From Halorientalis pallida (GTDB lineage Archaea; Halobacteriota; Halobacteria; Halobacteriales; Haloarculaceae), in contig NZ_RDFA01000005.1 in the NCBI RefSeq assembly GCF_004118325.1, positions 124,001-188,000 of the forward strand: 64,000 bases of DNA, written 5' to 3'. Shown here in pieces: positions 8,851 to 18,254 of this stretch. The first letter of the stretch is position 1. The number at the start of each line of letters is the position of its first letter. Under the pieces are notes generated by a model. The model did no database searches and had not been told where the DNA came from. It saw only the letters and a program-made list of their open reading frames with translations. A program made the position numbers and the translations under genes.

Positions 8851-9330
8851 ATGAAATACGTCGGGCCACTCGTTGATAACCTCTCGAAGCAACTCACGAG
8901 TCAATATTCGGGCGGGGCTCAAGTAGGGGCGACACACAGTAGAGGTCCTACGCCAGCAAACCTGCCCGATGGTCTAAACTACGAAGAACGCGTCGGCATC
9001 GGCATCTGGAAGTTCGACTCCCTCGCAGAGGCGCTCGAATCGGGCGCCCTCGCCGAAGGCGAAGCCCACTTCCGAGAACACGCAGGAGAACCCGAGATGG
9101 ACGCGTGCGTCGTCCAGATCGGTGATGCAGAAACTGGCGGGTCGGAAGCACTCGAACACGTCGCTGAAGAGTCGACCGAACTCGGGGAGGCCACCGGCAT
9201 CAGCAGGATCGCGTACGTCACCGACGGACTCGCCCGGATGGCAATTGCCCAGAAAAACGATGCAGCGGATCACACTGCAAACGGATTCACCGACCTCGAA
9301 GACGGTCTCGAGTGGGCCATAGAAGCCTGA
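8851..9330 (+). CDS. STAS/SpoIIAA-like small protein (copy 1)
   Basis: The conserved part begins near 8956 (ANLPDGLNYEER) and runs about 124 residues: GIGIWKFDSLAEALESG, CVVQIGDAETGG, VAEESTELGEAT, RIAYVTDGLARMAIAQKN, ending EDGLEWAIEA. This alternating pattern fits the SpoIIAA-like/STAS fold, used as a signalling or membrane-recruitment switch. The only ATG in frame is 8851, giving a 35-residue extension absent from the copy at 47768-48148. Either the extension is real or the native start was lost. It is divergent from the MCP gene with a 7-bp gap, so the pair probably shares control. Confidence 0.8.
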   Translation: MKYVGPLVDNLSKQLTSQYSGGAQVGATHSRGPTPANLPDGLNYEERVGIGIWKFDSLAEALESGALAEGEAHFREHAGEPEMDACVVQIGDAETGGSEALEHVAEESTELGEATGISRIAYVTDGLARMAIAQKNDAADHTANGFTDLEDGLEWAIEA

Positions 9331-9795
9331 TTCCGAGGGGCTTCGCTTCTGCCGAACTGAGTGGGGACGGACCGGCGCCAGGCCCACGAGCGAGTTCTTC
9401 CGCGTACTGGAACTGCGCGGCAAAACGAGACGACCACGAGCGGATTTGGCCGACGGATGTTCTTCGAGGGAGCGCGAAATATCCCTACGAGACAACCAAC
9501 TCGTCTCTGTGCGAAATAGCCCTGAAGTACCTCGGGGTCAAGCCCCGAGGCACTCTACGCGTCGGCGCTGTAGACCTGCACGGTTTTGATATCGCACAGG
9601 AGATCCATGAGAGCCCAGACATCTTCTCGGGGCTGGACAGCGTGGACTCGAACGCCTGGGATTCGCCGCCGAACTACGAGGCCGACACGAGCGCGCACGA
9701 GGGCCTCGTGTCCGATCCCTGTCCTGTGGCGTTTTCGTCTCTGAGAACTGGGCAGATGGATTGATGAAGTCACGGGCCCTTCTCCTGTATGCTTG
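9331..9795. other. Intergenic region with a palindromic element end
   Basis: No start-to-stop gene is convincing. A perfect hairpin (CCTCGGGG, loop TCAAG, CCCCGAGG) lies at 9530-9550. Such hairpins are typical of ends of haloarchaeal IS200/IS605-type elements and their small palindrome-associated derivatives. To its right a minus-strand frame (9555-9750) ends in protein-like sequence (ALMDLLCDIKTVQVYSADA) but has no credible start, so it may be a remnant. Confidence 0.4.
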
Positions 9796-10974
9796 ATGAC
9801 AGAGTTTGCATCAGTCGCAAGCGGGGCGGCAGACACGAGCGAGGCTGTCACCGAGTGTCTGGATACCGTCGAACAGGAACTCGGCACCACCAATGTCGAT
9901 TTCGTGTATGTCGGCATCTCGTCAGAACACGAGTATCAGACTGTTGTCGACCAGATCCGGACGGCTACCGAACAGGCTACCCTCATCGGGGCCTCCTCGG
10001 CTGGCGAGTTTACCGAAGGTGGCTCGCTCTCCGGCGGGGTCAGCGTCGCAGCGGTCACCTCGGATTCGATGGCCTTCTCCGCTGGCCTGGGCACCGGCTA
10101 TTCCGACGATGTCGCCGCCAGTGTTAGCCAGGCGGCCGCAGCGGTCGATACCGACGTCGTCGACGACTACCCGTACGCGGCCGGGCTCAACCTCCACGAT
10201 GGCCTGGCGGGGCACGGCGACGAGGTCACAATCCGAGCGTATCAAGAACTGGGTGTCCCACTCACGGGTGCGTCCGCTGGCGACGACCGCCGCGTCGAAG
10301 AAACAGCCGTATTCGTCAACGATGAAGTTTCGACCGACGGTGTCGCGCTGGCAGTGCTCGGCGCCGACCAGCCGTTCGGACAGGCGGTCGGAAACGGCCA
10401 CCAGCAACACTCGCAGGGAATGACGGTGACCACCAGCGAGGGCGCCGTCGTCACCGAACTAGACGGTGAGCCCGCCTTCGAGCGGTGGGCCGAGGCCATC
10501 AGAGAGACAGTTGGCACCGAGTACGATTTCAGCCTGAGTGACGTCGAACCCGACGACCCGGAATGGGTCGAACTACTAACTCGTTACGAGTTCGGTATCA
10601 AGACCGGCGACGAAGAGTTCAAGATTCGGTGGCCGGGCCTGACACCGGATAGAGAGGGGCCGCTGCACTTCGCGACAGAGATCCCGGAAGGTACGGAACT
10701 GTTCGTGATGGACGCGGAACCAGCTGATGAGAGGGACGCACAAGAGCAGGTGACGGACGACCTCGGGACTGGGTACAGTGGCGTGCTCTCGTTCGCGTGT
10801 ATCTGCCAAGCCAATATCCTCGACGATGAATTCGACGCTGCAATCCAGTCGGTCGGCGAGCACGTCGACTCACCGATGGCTGGAATGGAGGTATACGGTG
10901 AGGTCAGCATCAGCGAAGACGATATGCGCGGCTATCACAACGCCTCTCTCTCACTACTGGGTATCCCAGAATAG
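9796..10974 (+). CDS. FIST-domain sensor protein
   Basis: 392 residues from the ATG at 9796 (a TTG one codon upstream is less likely). The N-terminal half carries the FIST_N pattern (FVYVGISSEHEY, LIGASSAGEFTEGG, YAAGLNLHDGLAG, PLTGASAGDD). The C-terminal half is FIST_C-like (YEFGIKTGDEEFKIRWPG, GVLSFACICQANILDDEF, MAGMEVYGEVS). FIST proteins bind small ligands, probably amino acids, and act in signal transduction. No transmembrane segment or output domain is present, so it is a free cytoplasmic sensor. It lies beside the MCP/STAS pair and just upstream of a small acidic protein. Confidence 0.92.
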   Translation: MTEFASVASGAADTSEAVTECLDTVEQELGTTNVDFVYVGISSEHEYQTVVDQIRTATEQATLIGASSAGEFTEGGSLSGGVSVAAVTSDSMAFSAGLGTGYSDDVAASVSQAAAAVDTDVVDDYPYAAGLNLHDGLAGHGDEVTIRAYQELGVPLTGASAGDDRRVEETAVFVNDEVSTDGVALAVLGADQPFGQAVGNGHQQHSQGMTVTTSEGAVVTELDGEPAFERWAEAIRETVGTEYDFSLSDVEPDDPEWVELLTRYEFGIKTGDEEFKIRWPGLTPDREGPLHFATEIPEGTELFVMDAEPADERDAQEQVTDDLGTGYSGVLSFACICQANILDDEFDAAIQSVGEHVDSPMAGMEVYGEVSISEDDMRGYHNASLSLLGIPE

Positions 10975-11052
10975 GCCCCACCAGTACGAGTGCGACACCA
11001 GAACCCCACACGATTCGCCGTTCTTCAAACAAGTCCACAGACCCCAAAACGC

Positions 11053-11280
11053 ATGACGTACGAGCGCTCAGAACTGATTCTCGCGTTCGCGGATAGCATC
11101 GGACAAGCAAAGGCCGAGGACGCCGTCGACCGGGCAGCCCACGCGGTCGGCGTTGGGTCCAGGGAGTCGTTCAGTGAGGACGAAGCGGGTGAACTACTTG
11201 ACTACCTGGCCGAGGACGACGAAGCTGACACTCTAACGTCGGTATCGGCTAACACAGTCAAGACGCAGCTGCTCCACTAG
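11053..11280 (+). CDS. Small acidic protein downstream of FIST
   Basis: 75 residues from the ATG at 11053 (MTYERSELILAFADS). It is predicted mostly helical with an acidic GELLDYLAEDDEAD segment. A helical repeat or HTH-like fold is possible (AEDAVDRAAHAVGV, EDEAGELLDYL). The gap of 78 bp to the FIST gene and the shared strand suggest one transcript. No family was recognised; an adaptor or output partner for FIST is inference. Confidence 0.6.
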   Translation: MTYERSELILAFADSIGQAKAEDAVDRAAHAVGVGSRESFSEDEAGELLDYLAEDDEADTLTSVSANTVKTQLLH

Positions 11281-11517
11281 CGGGACCATCCCGATAGGTT
11301 CTCTGTGGCGCCTCGAAATCGTCTCATCCCAGCGACAGCCCTTCCTGCGAACGCAACCACGGCGGCCAGGGCTCTCTACAGGCGGGCCAGGCCGAGAGCC
11401 GTGAAGCCATCCGGAACTCACCGATTTTCGGACGACGACAGCAGGTATCGGGGGCCGCGCACGGCCCGACTGCGAGCCACGACATCGCTCGAAGGCATCA
11501 GACGAACTCACTGAAAG

Positions 11518-12090
11518 TCACGAGGTCGACCGAGACAGCTTCGCCGTCCTTCGAATCGCTCGACCCCAAGGCGGGTCGCCACCTTCCCCTTCGAGACGGT
11601 GGAGTAACTGCGTGACGTAGGCACCATCCTCCCAACCACGGTGTGGGCTGATCGTCTTGAGCAGTGTTTTCGTCTCCACCTCGTTCAGATGGCCGTTCCG
11701 GGCGTAGTCGCAGATGAGCCGCGGTGTCGGGACGATCCGCGGCCCCTGAAGCACGGCGTGAATGAGCGGGAAGTTCGTCCCGCCGAACTCGTCGGTGAGG
11801 GAGCCGTCGACATCGACTGCGTTCGCGAGAACGATCACGTCGGTTTCCCCATCGTTGAGGCCGAACGTCGGCCGAGAGTCCGGGGTGTCGGCACGCCCGT
11901 AGGGATCCTCGACTGTGTAGTAGGTACGGGCCGCGAGGACGTTACCCGCAGCCCCGCCGTGTATGTCCCGACACTGCGTGATGTCGCGACGTTCCCCAAC
12001 GACTTCCGGAGAGACCAACACGTCACACGAGCTAGCAAAAACCGGAACGGGCGGGCAGCTGGGACAAACCAGGTTCGACCGGGGAGACAT
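11518..12090 (-). CDS. PIN-like nuclease, possibly N-terminally truncated
   Basis: 190 residues from the ATG at 12090. The C-terminal 110 residues match a haloarchaeal PIN-like pattern: GLNDGETDVIVLANA, LTDEFGGTNFPLIHA, PRIVPTPRLICDYA, NGHLNEVETKTLL. These include the acidic positions used for metal. The first strand, usually LDTxxL, is not evident. The N-terminus is instead Pro/Cys-rich (VCPSCPPVPVFASSC) and reads poorly, so the gene may have lost its beginning. It has no visible antitoxin partner. Confidence 0.6.
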   Translation of the reverse strand: MSPRSNLVCPSCPPVPVFASSCDVLVSPEVVGERRDITQCRDIHGGAAGNVLAARTYYTVEDPYGRADTPDSRPTFGLNDGETDVIVLANAVDVDGSLTDEFGGTNFPLIHAVLQGPRIVPTPRLICDYARNGHLNEVETKTLLKTISPHRGWEDGAYVTQLLHRLEGEGGDPPWGRAIRRTAKLSRSTS

Positions 12091-12167
12091 CTGAACCGAC
12101 TCACCACCATTCCAACTCACCACTCAAGTCGAATGATTTACCATTCCGAAATACAACAGATCACACA

Positions 12168-15100
12168 ATGTCGCGGGACCTCTCGGGGGCGGGGTTATCA
12201 GCGCTCTGTATTGGAACTATTGTCCTGGCGTCGTCACTTTTTGGGGTTCCGCTTACCGACGGAGGTGTCAACAGTGGGCTCGGTGACAGTGGGACGCCCG
12301 AGTCACAGAGTGGCGGTGGTACAGGTGGTGTTGGAACTGCAGATGGAATGCGAACACCCGGGTCGGGGTCAGGCGGCAGTGGCGGTGGCCAATCTGGACC
12401 CGGAGAGCCAACGCGGAACTCACCCGGTTCCGGTGCAGGCTCAGGATCTGGGCCAGGGCCGGGTTCAGAACCGGGACCGGGGAGTGGCGGTAATCCATGT
12501 CCCTATGCTGTCCAAACCCCCGGTCAAGACCAGCAACAGGACACGCCGGTGCAGCCCACGCCCGTCCGGGACCGGGATATAGGAGCGCCGACGACAGAAC
12601 CTCCTGAATCGGACCGGTGTCGAAACGCACCCAACCCCAACAGCAGGACACCCTCGCCCTCGGAGAGTGAAAATAACGGTACAGCCGGAACCTCGACTGG
12701 GAGCGGGAGTGCTGGCAGGAGTGAGCCCTCCAATTCAACGCAAGGCTCCGGGGGGGCAGGTAGTAATCCATCCGACCACGGGCAGAGCGGGCAATCTGAC
12801 GGCGGTGGCACACGAAGCTCGGAATCTGCATCGGGCGGGAGTGGACAGCAGTCCGGACAATCCACCTCTCGATCTCAGCAATCGGTCATCGGCCCGTCAC
12901 GAGGGAACCGTACTTCGCTCGGAGGGCCAGTGTCTCGTTCTAATCCACAGATCCAGTTTGTCGTGGACGCCGACACTGCCGCATACTGGCGGACGATGGC
13001 ATATGACCAGTACACTGGAACCGGGTGGCAGCGAACGGTTGACGATCGGCCGTCGGTACCGGAGCCATCCATGGCCGGAGACCGCTTCATCCACGAGATC
13101 ACCGCCAAACAACCACTGCCCGCGCAGACACTGCCAACTGCGTGGCGGCCACAGCGATTGATCGACGGTGAGGAGTACGGCCGGGTCACAGACGATGGGC
13201 GGCTCGTTTCGACTCAAACAGTGGGTGCCAATGAGAGCTATACAGTCTCCAGTCAGCTCCCACCGTCCTCTGCAGCAACGCTTCAGCAGGCAGACGGAAC
13301 CGCGCCACCTGCGCTGGCCCAACACTACACCGAACTGCCGAGCAACGTGCCCGACAGAGTCGGTCTGTTGACAGGCAGTCTCACGAGCGATGCTGACACC
13401 CGTTACGAGACGGCTGCCCAGATCGAGCGCTGGCTCGAAGCGAACAAAAATTACTCGCTGAATGCCCGCGATGCGCCGTCGAATTTCGTCGATACGTTCC
13501 TTTTCGACATGGACCGTGGATACTGTCAGTACTTCGCCGCAGCGATGGTCGTAATGTTGCGAACGCAGGACGTCCCCGCACGCTACGTCACCGGCTACTC
13601 ACCGGGACAGAAAACCGACGACGGGACAGTCGTCGTCCGCAAGATGAATGCGCATGCGTGGGTCGAGGTGTACGTCCCTGGTGAGGGATGGGTCCAGTTC
13701 GATCCCACACCCCCGAGTCCTCGAACAAACTTGGAGGGACAGGCGCTCAACGGCGCTCGCGCACAGGGGGTGGCAGGTGTCGATACGCCAGCGTCCCAGG
13801 GCGAATCATATGCACCTCCCAGCCAGGGGAGTCCCGCAAAGTCCGGCAGTCCGGGTTCACAATCCGGCAGCGGCGGTCCGGGACAGACGGATAAGCAGGG
13901 CAGCGGAGGCGGGCAACAAAGACAACAGAGTGAGGGCAGTGGCCAGCAGGGTCAGAGCGGGAGTCGTGGACAACGGAGACAAACCGGGAGTGGACAGCAA
14001 AACCAGCAGGGCGGGCAGAGCCAGCAAGGACAGAGTGGGAGTTCCGGCGGAGAAGACAGCGGGTCAGAAGGCCAAGAGGGAACGCAAGGGTCGTCGAGCG
14101 AGGAGGGCAGCGACCAATCTCAGCAACGAGAGGAATCAGAAGATACTGACTCCACGGAGGACACCTCGACACCGGCATACAACATCTCGGTGGATGGCGA
14201 GGCAATTTCTGGCCGGAATATTACGGTGACCGTGACCCGCAGTGGCTCACCCCAGAACGGTGTCACAGTCTTGTTCAACAACGAGTCTGTCGGGGAGACA
14301 GATACCAACGGCCAGCTCAGTGCACGGGTCCCGTTCCAGGAGGAGCTCCTGATCGAGGTTCAACCACCGGCGGACGACTCTTCGTCGGTCAGGAGTCCGG
14401 CTCAGCGAGGGGCGGCAGGCTTTGCAGGGTCGAGCACACTCTCGATTGGGTTCGCCAGCGGTACAGCGGTCATACCCGATGGCCCCTTCGTCTCCAAACG
14501 CCCGCAGCAAAGCGACGATGGATCGAATCGGACTGTTCGGCTCGACGTCGATACTGGTCTGAGAGTCGTCGCACCCGAGACACCCACACCGGGACAGTCG
14601 GTGCCTGTCCGAACGATGATCGAGCAGTTCCCGGTTACTGAGGCTGCAGTGTCTGTAAACGGCCAGTTCGTGGGTCTGACCAACGAGAGTGGATATGTAA
14701 TCGTCGACATCCCGTATGCGGAGCAGCTGAACATAACCGCAGAACGTGGCGAAGCCCGGGCAACAACAACGGTCACGCCCGAGGTACTCGCCATTTCTGT
14801 GACTGGCGAGCGAACCCCAGGGAAATCACTCCGAGTCAAGCCAACAGTCGGGAACGCGACGGTCCCGAACGCGACTGTCCGACTCGACGGCAAACGGGTC
14901 GGGGAGACGAATGCGAGTGGGAATGCAACCTTCACGGTCCCCTTCCGCCCAGACATCGTCGTGGGTGTGAGCCGTGGCGAGCTGGCAGTAAACCGAACGA
15001 TCGATCTCCCTGACGAGCTGACGGTCACGACCAGCGGGTTAGCAGTGCCTGGCCTGTCCGTCACGACTACAGTCACGATCAACGGTGAGCCAGTCCCCAA

Positions 15101-16019
15101 TGCGACTGTCCGTGGCAATGGGGGTGTGCTCGGAACGACTGCCAGCAGCGGTGTCCTCGATGTCTCATTGCCGTTTCAGAACTCCTACAAACTGACCGTT
15201 AGCCGGGGCGAGCTTCGGGGCTCGACGACCGTGTCGTGGATTCTTCTTCTGCCCGTCTTGGGTGTCCTGGGACTACTGGCGCTCGCTGGCGTCACTCTCA
15301 GCGATCGATATCTCGATGTAGGGCCGTCGCCGATTGGTCTCATGGCCCGGGTTCACCAGGTTACAGCGAGTGCACTCCAGCGACTCGTATCATCGGTGGT
15401 CGGTGCAATCGCGTACGTCGTGGGCCTTCTCGAACGCCTGGAGGCATACTGCAGGCGTCTCCTTTCGGATACGCTGGCGACACTCCGCGCAACTCCTGGT
15501 CGTATTGCGTCGTGGTTTGACCGACAGCACCACCGGATCCAAGCCTGGTTCCAAACGCAATGGGCATCGCTTCGATCAGCCCTGACCCGCTACTACGTCT
15601 CTGTTCGGGAGACAGACCCACGTGCGTTGGTAGGCATACTAGCCGCAGCGATCTGGAGGCGGGTCAAGTCAGTGCAGCGTGTTGCAACCAGCAGAGATAC
15701 AGAGGCAACACAGGGGACAGCTGTCACGACTTCCGAGGATGATGGGCGGATCGATATTCAGCAGGCATGGCGCGAGTTGACCGCCCGGGTGCAAGTCTCG
15801 AATCCGCAGGCAACGACACCTGTCCAGTACGGAGAACGGGCGATCGACCGAGGGTTCCCGGCCGACGCCGTCGAGACACTCACCGAACTGTACCGAAAAG
15901 CCGAGTACAGTTACTGGGATCCAACGACGGCTGACGAACGACAGGCTCGCGATGCGCTGCAACGGATCCGCCGTGAACTCGACCACGACCGAAGTCAGGG
16001 AGGCACGGCCGATGACTAG
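12168..16019 (+). CDS. Giant transglutaminase-like/DUF4129 membrane protein
   Basis: 1283 residues. A hydrophobic segment lies at about 8-27, then a Gly/Ser/Gln-rich stretch (about 35-255). The transglutaminase core is at about 400-520 with the full triad: Cys453 in GYCQYFAA, His496 in NAHAWVEVY, Asp512 in FDPTPP. A second Gln/Gly/Ser-rich linker (about 545-680) leads to four tandem Ig-like repeats of about 70 residues (685-1015), then a membrane segment at 1022-1045. A cytoplasmic basic region ends in a DUF4129 motif (AVETLTELYRKAEYSYW) near 1230. The enzyme part should face outside and act on proteins or peptides at the cell surface. It heads a run of overlapping genes (DUF58 and membrane partners). 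Confidence 0.93.
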   Translation: MSRDLSGAGLSALCIGTIVLASSLFGVPLTDGGVNSGLGDSGTPESQSGGGTGGVGTADGMRTPGSGSGGSGGGQSGPGEPTRNSPGSGAGSGSGPGPGSEPGPGSGGNPCPYAVQTPGQDQQQDTPVQPTPVRDRDIGAPTTEPPESDRCRNAPNPNSRTPSPSESENNGTAGTSTGSGSAGRSEPSNSTQGSGGAGSNPSDHGQSGQSDGGGTRSSESASGGSGQQSGQSTSRSQQSVIGPSRGNRTSLGGPVSRSNPQIQFVVDADTAAYWRTMAYDQYTGTGWQRTVDDRPSVPEPSMAGDRFIHEITAKQPLPAQTLPTAWRPQRLIDGEEYGRVTDDGRLVSTQTVGANESYTVSSQLPPSSAATLQQADGTAPPALAQHYTELPSNVPDRVGLLTGSLTSDADTRYETAAQIERWLEANKNYSLNARDAPSNFVDTFLFDMDRGYCQYFAAAMVVMLRTQDVPARYVTGYSPGQKTDDGTVVVRKMNAHAWVEVYVPGEGWVQFDPTPPSPRTNLEGQALNGARAQGVAGVDTPASQGESYAPPSQGSPAKSGSPGSQSGSGGPGQTDKQGSGGGQQRQQSEGSGQQGQSGSRGQRRQTGSGQQNQQGGQSQQGQSGSSGGEDSGSEGQEGTQGSSSEEGSDQSQQREESEDTDSTEDTSTPAYNISVDGEAISGRNITVTVTRSGSPQNGVTVLFNNESVGETDTNGQLSARVPFQEELLIEVQPPADDSSSVRSPAQRGAAGFAGSSTLSIGFASGTAVIPDGPFVSKRPQQSDDGSNRTVRLDVDTGLRVVAPETPTPGQSVPVRTMIEQFPVTEAAVSVNGQFVGLTNESGYVIVDIPYAEQLNITAERGEARATTTVTPEVLAISVTGERTPGKSLRVKPTVGNATVPNATVRLDGKRVGETNASGNATFTVPFRPDIVVGVSRGELAVNRTIDLPDELTVTTSGLAVPGLSVTTTVTINGEPVPNATVRGNGGVLGTTASSGVLDVSLPFQNSYKLTVSRGELRGSTTVSWILLLPVLGVLGLLALAGVTLSDRYLDVGPSPIGLMARVHQVTASALQRLVSSVVGAIAYVVGLLERLEAYCRRLLSDTLATLRATPGRIASWFDRQHHRIQAWFQTQWASLRSALTRYYVSVRETDPRALVGILAAAIWRRVKSVQRVATSRDTEATQGTAVTTSEDDGRIDIQQAWRELTARVQVSNPQATTPVQYGERAIDRGFPADAVETLTELYRKAEYSYWDPTTADERQARDALQRIRRELDHDRSQGGTADD

Positions 16020-16911
16020 GGATTCCCGGCTCGGAAGCGCTGTGCTTGCGGGCTACCTGGTGGTCCGTCAGATCCGCTGGCGGCTCCTCCAGCAGGTCAA
16101 AACACGGTCCGATACTGGCGACAGCAGCGAGATACGAGGAACCCCTCGCTTCACGGGCCTCCGTCTCACCGGATGGCGGTCATCGCGAGACGATTGCGCT
16201 ACAGGCAGTACAGATCCACGACTGATGACTGATGGTGGGACGGCAAGCCGCTGGAGTGTCAGCGGTGTGACTCGGCTATTGCTAGCGGGAATCGGTCTGG
16301 TACTGGTCTGTCTCACCATGGTCGTCCTCTTCCGACCGGCCTTGTTACCGCTCGATCGGGTCCCAGTCTCGCGGCTGAGTGACTCGATTCGGAACAATTT
16401 GTTGCAGGCACTCGGCGTCACAGCCCTCGCTGGTGGGATCCTGATTTATCTGGGCCGTCACGTCCTGGGAATTGGTCGTTCATCGACATCGGATCGAGAT
16501 AGAAATCCGCTCCCTTACCCGCCGGAGTCAATTCAGACATCTCCTGCAGAACAGGTTGGAACGGCGTTCGACGAGCACCTCGCAGCCATCGAGTCGACGA
16601 GTCGAGATAATGGCATCGACCGCATCGAAAGAAACCTGCGTGAGCGAGCGATCGAACTGCAAACCGTATACGAGGGATGCGATGAACAGACCGCCTCGGA
16701 ACGCGTCGACACTGGCCAGTGGACTGACGATCCACGGGCTGCGGTCTTTCTGGGCGGGCCGTCCGTCGCCGGACCGGGGTGGCGAACGGAACTATGGGAT
16801 TGGCTTCGGCCGATGCCACGGGAGGAGCGGCGAATCCGCCACACTGTCGATGCACTCGGGGCGTATGCAACTGCGCATACCCAAACTACGACCTCGGAGG
16901 GCGGTGAATGA
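16012..16911 (+). CDS. Membrane protein of the transglutaminase/DUF58 cluster
   Basis: 299 residues; the ATG overlaps the previous stop by 8 bp. Two membrane segments lie near 83-108 (TRLLLAGIGLVLVCLTMVV) and 128-150. A soluble C-terminal helical domain follows (FDEHLAAIESTSRDNGIDR, LRERAIELQTVYEG, RHTVDALGAYA). Similar small two-TM proteins sit between transglutaminase and DUF58 genes in other haloarchaea (named DUF7269 there, assignment from memory). It probably scaffolds the complex. Confidence 0.8.
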   Translation: MTRDSRLGSAVLAGYLVVRQIRWRLLQQVKTRSDTGDSSEIRGTPRFTGLRLTGWRSSRDDCATGSTDPRLMTDGGTASRWSVSGVTRLLLAGIGLVLVCLTMVVLFRPALLPLDRVPVSRLSDSIRNNLLQALGVTALAGGILIYLGRHVLGIGRSSTSDRDRNPLPYPPESIQTSPAEQVGTAFDEHLAAIESTSRDNGIDRIERNLRERAIELQTVYEGCDEQTASERVDTGQWTDDPRAAVFLGGPSVAGPGWRTELWDWLRPMPREERRIRHTVDALGAYATAHTQTTTSEGGE

Positions 16912-18254
16912 GCGAGACCCGATCAACGAATCGACTGACGGCACTCGTCGTCGTCGCGATTCTCATCAGTGCGATCGGCGTCTTTACCGGAAATCGAGCG
17001 GTCCTCGTTGCTGCGATCGCACCGGTCAGCTACCTCTTATATGGCCAACTCACCGCACTCCCCGAACTCGATCTTGCGGTGAGTCGAACACTCGACGAGT
17101 CAAACCCAGCCCCTGGTTCGGAAGTTACCGTTACACTCACTGTGACGAACGAAGGCTCGAGCACGGTCCCCAAACTCCAGGTCGTCGACGGAGTACCAGC
17201 AGAACTCGGTGTCGCGAGTGGGTCTCCGCGACGGGCGACTGCTTTGCGACCAGGGGAATCGACCACGGTTACCTATAGCGTTATCGCAAAGCGTGGTATC
17301 CACGCGTTCGGAGACACGTATCTGAATGGCCAAGGCTTCAGCAGTACCGACCAGCGTGAGCAGGGCCAGTCAGCGACCGGCAACACAGAGCTAACCTGCG
17401 ATGCGGCCGTTCACGAACCGCTCGAACGAGAACTAACGCACAAGCACACCGGACAGGTCCCAACGGACGATGGCGGGACTGGGACAGAGTTCTATGCCAT
17501 CAGGGAACACCAGCACAGCGATCCCGTCAACCGAATCGATTGGAACCGCTATGCCAGAGAAGGTGAGTTGACCACCGTCGAATTCCGTGAACGGAAAGGT
17601 GCACCCGTCGTCGTCCTCGTCGATCTCCGCTCGGACGTCGACGTTGCACGACGGCAAATCGATCCCCCCGCAACTGAACTGAGTGTATATGCGGCCCGTC
17701 GCTTACTCGACCCATTGTTCACGTATGGGACGGAAGCCGGTGTCGCGTTTTACACTGGTTCGCGGATTGAGTTGCTACCGCCCGCTCGCGGCCCCGATCA
17801 CAAAGCGCGAACGACGCTTGCGTTCCGTGAGGCGGTCGCTGGCGATTGGTCGAACAACACGACTACGCTAACCCGTCGATCAAGCTCTACTTCGATGGCA
17901 GGCAGTTCGACAACTCGAAGTCAACGCACTGTCGCGGATGGAGACGGGGGCGTCCAGCGTTCCCTGGAATCACTCGATGGGCGTCTCAAAGGCCGCACAA
18001 ATATAATCCTCGTCTCGCCGTTTATCGATTCGTTCCCCGGAGACGTAGCGACCTACCTCCAGTCGTTCGGACATGCGGTGACCGTACTGAGCCCAGATGT
18101 GACGACACGAGAGACAGCCGGTGGACAGCTCGAGTCCATCGACCGGGACGTCCGGATCACGAAGCTTCGCCGAACAGGGGTTGGTGTGATTTCTTGGGAC
18201 CCTGATCAACCCCTCGCTGCGGCCATCACCCGAACACTGGAGGGGCAACTATGA
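16908..18254 (+). CDS. DUF58 domain protein
   Basis: 448 residues. Two N-terminal membrane segments (about 9-45) are followed by an Ig-like region (VTVTLTVTNEGSSTVPKLQVVD). The DUF58 signature is EFYAIREHQHSDPVNRIDWNRYAREGEL near 200-225 (read as two adjoining blocks), with a VWA-like segment after it (VVVLVDLRSDVD). The family goes with MoxR ATPases and transglutaminases. Start overlaps the previous stop as ATGA and the end overlaps the next start the same way, so four genes are translationally linked. Confidence 0.92.
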   Translation: MSETRSTNRLTALVVVAILISAIGVFTGNRAVLVAAIAPVSYLLYGQLTALPELDLAVSRTLDESNPAPGSEVTVTLTVTNEGSSTVPKLQVVDGVPAELGVASGSPRRATALRPGESTTVTYSVIAKRGIHAFGDTYLNGQGFSSTDQREQGQSATGNTELTCDAAVHEPLERELTHKHTGQVPTDDGGTGTEFYAIREHQHSDPVNRIDWNRYAREGELTTVEFRERKGAPVVVLVDLRSDVDVARRQIDPPATELSVYAARRLLDPLFTYGTEAGVAFYTGSRIELLPPARGPDHKARTTLAFREAVAGDWSNNTTTLTRRSSSTSMAGSSTTRSQRTVADGDGGVQRSLESLDGRLKGRTNIILVSPFIDSFPGDVATYLQSFGHAVTVLSPDVTTRETAGGQLESIDRDVRITKLRRTGVGVISWDPDQPLAAAITRTLEGQL

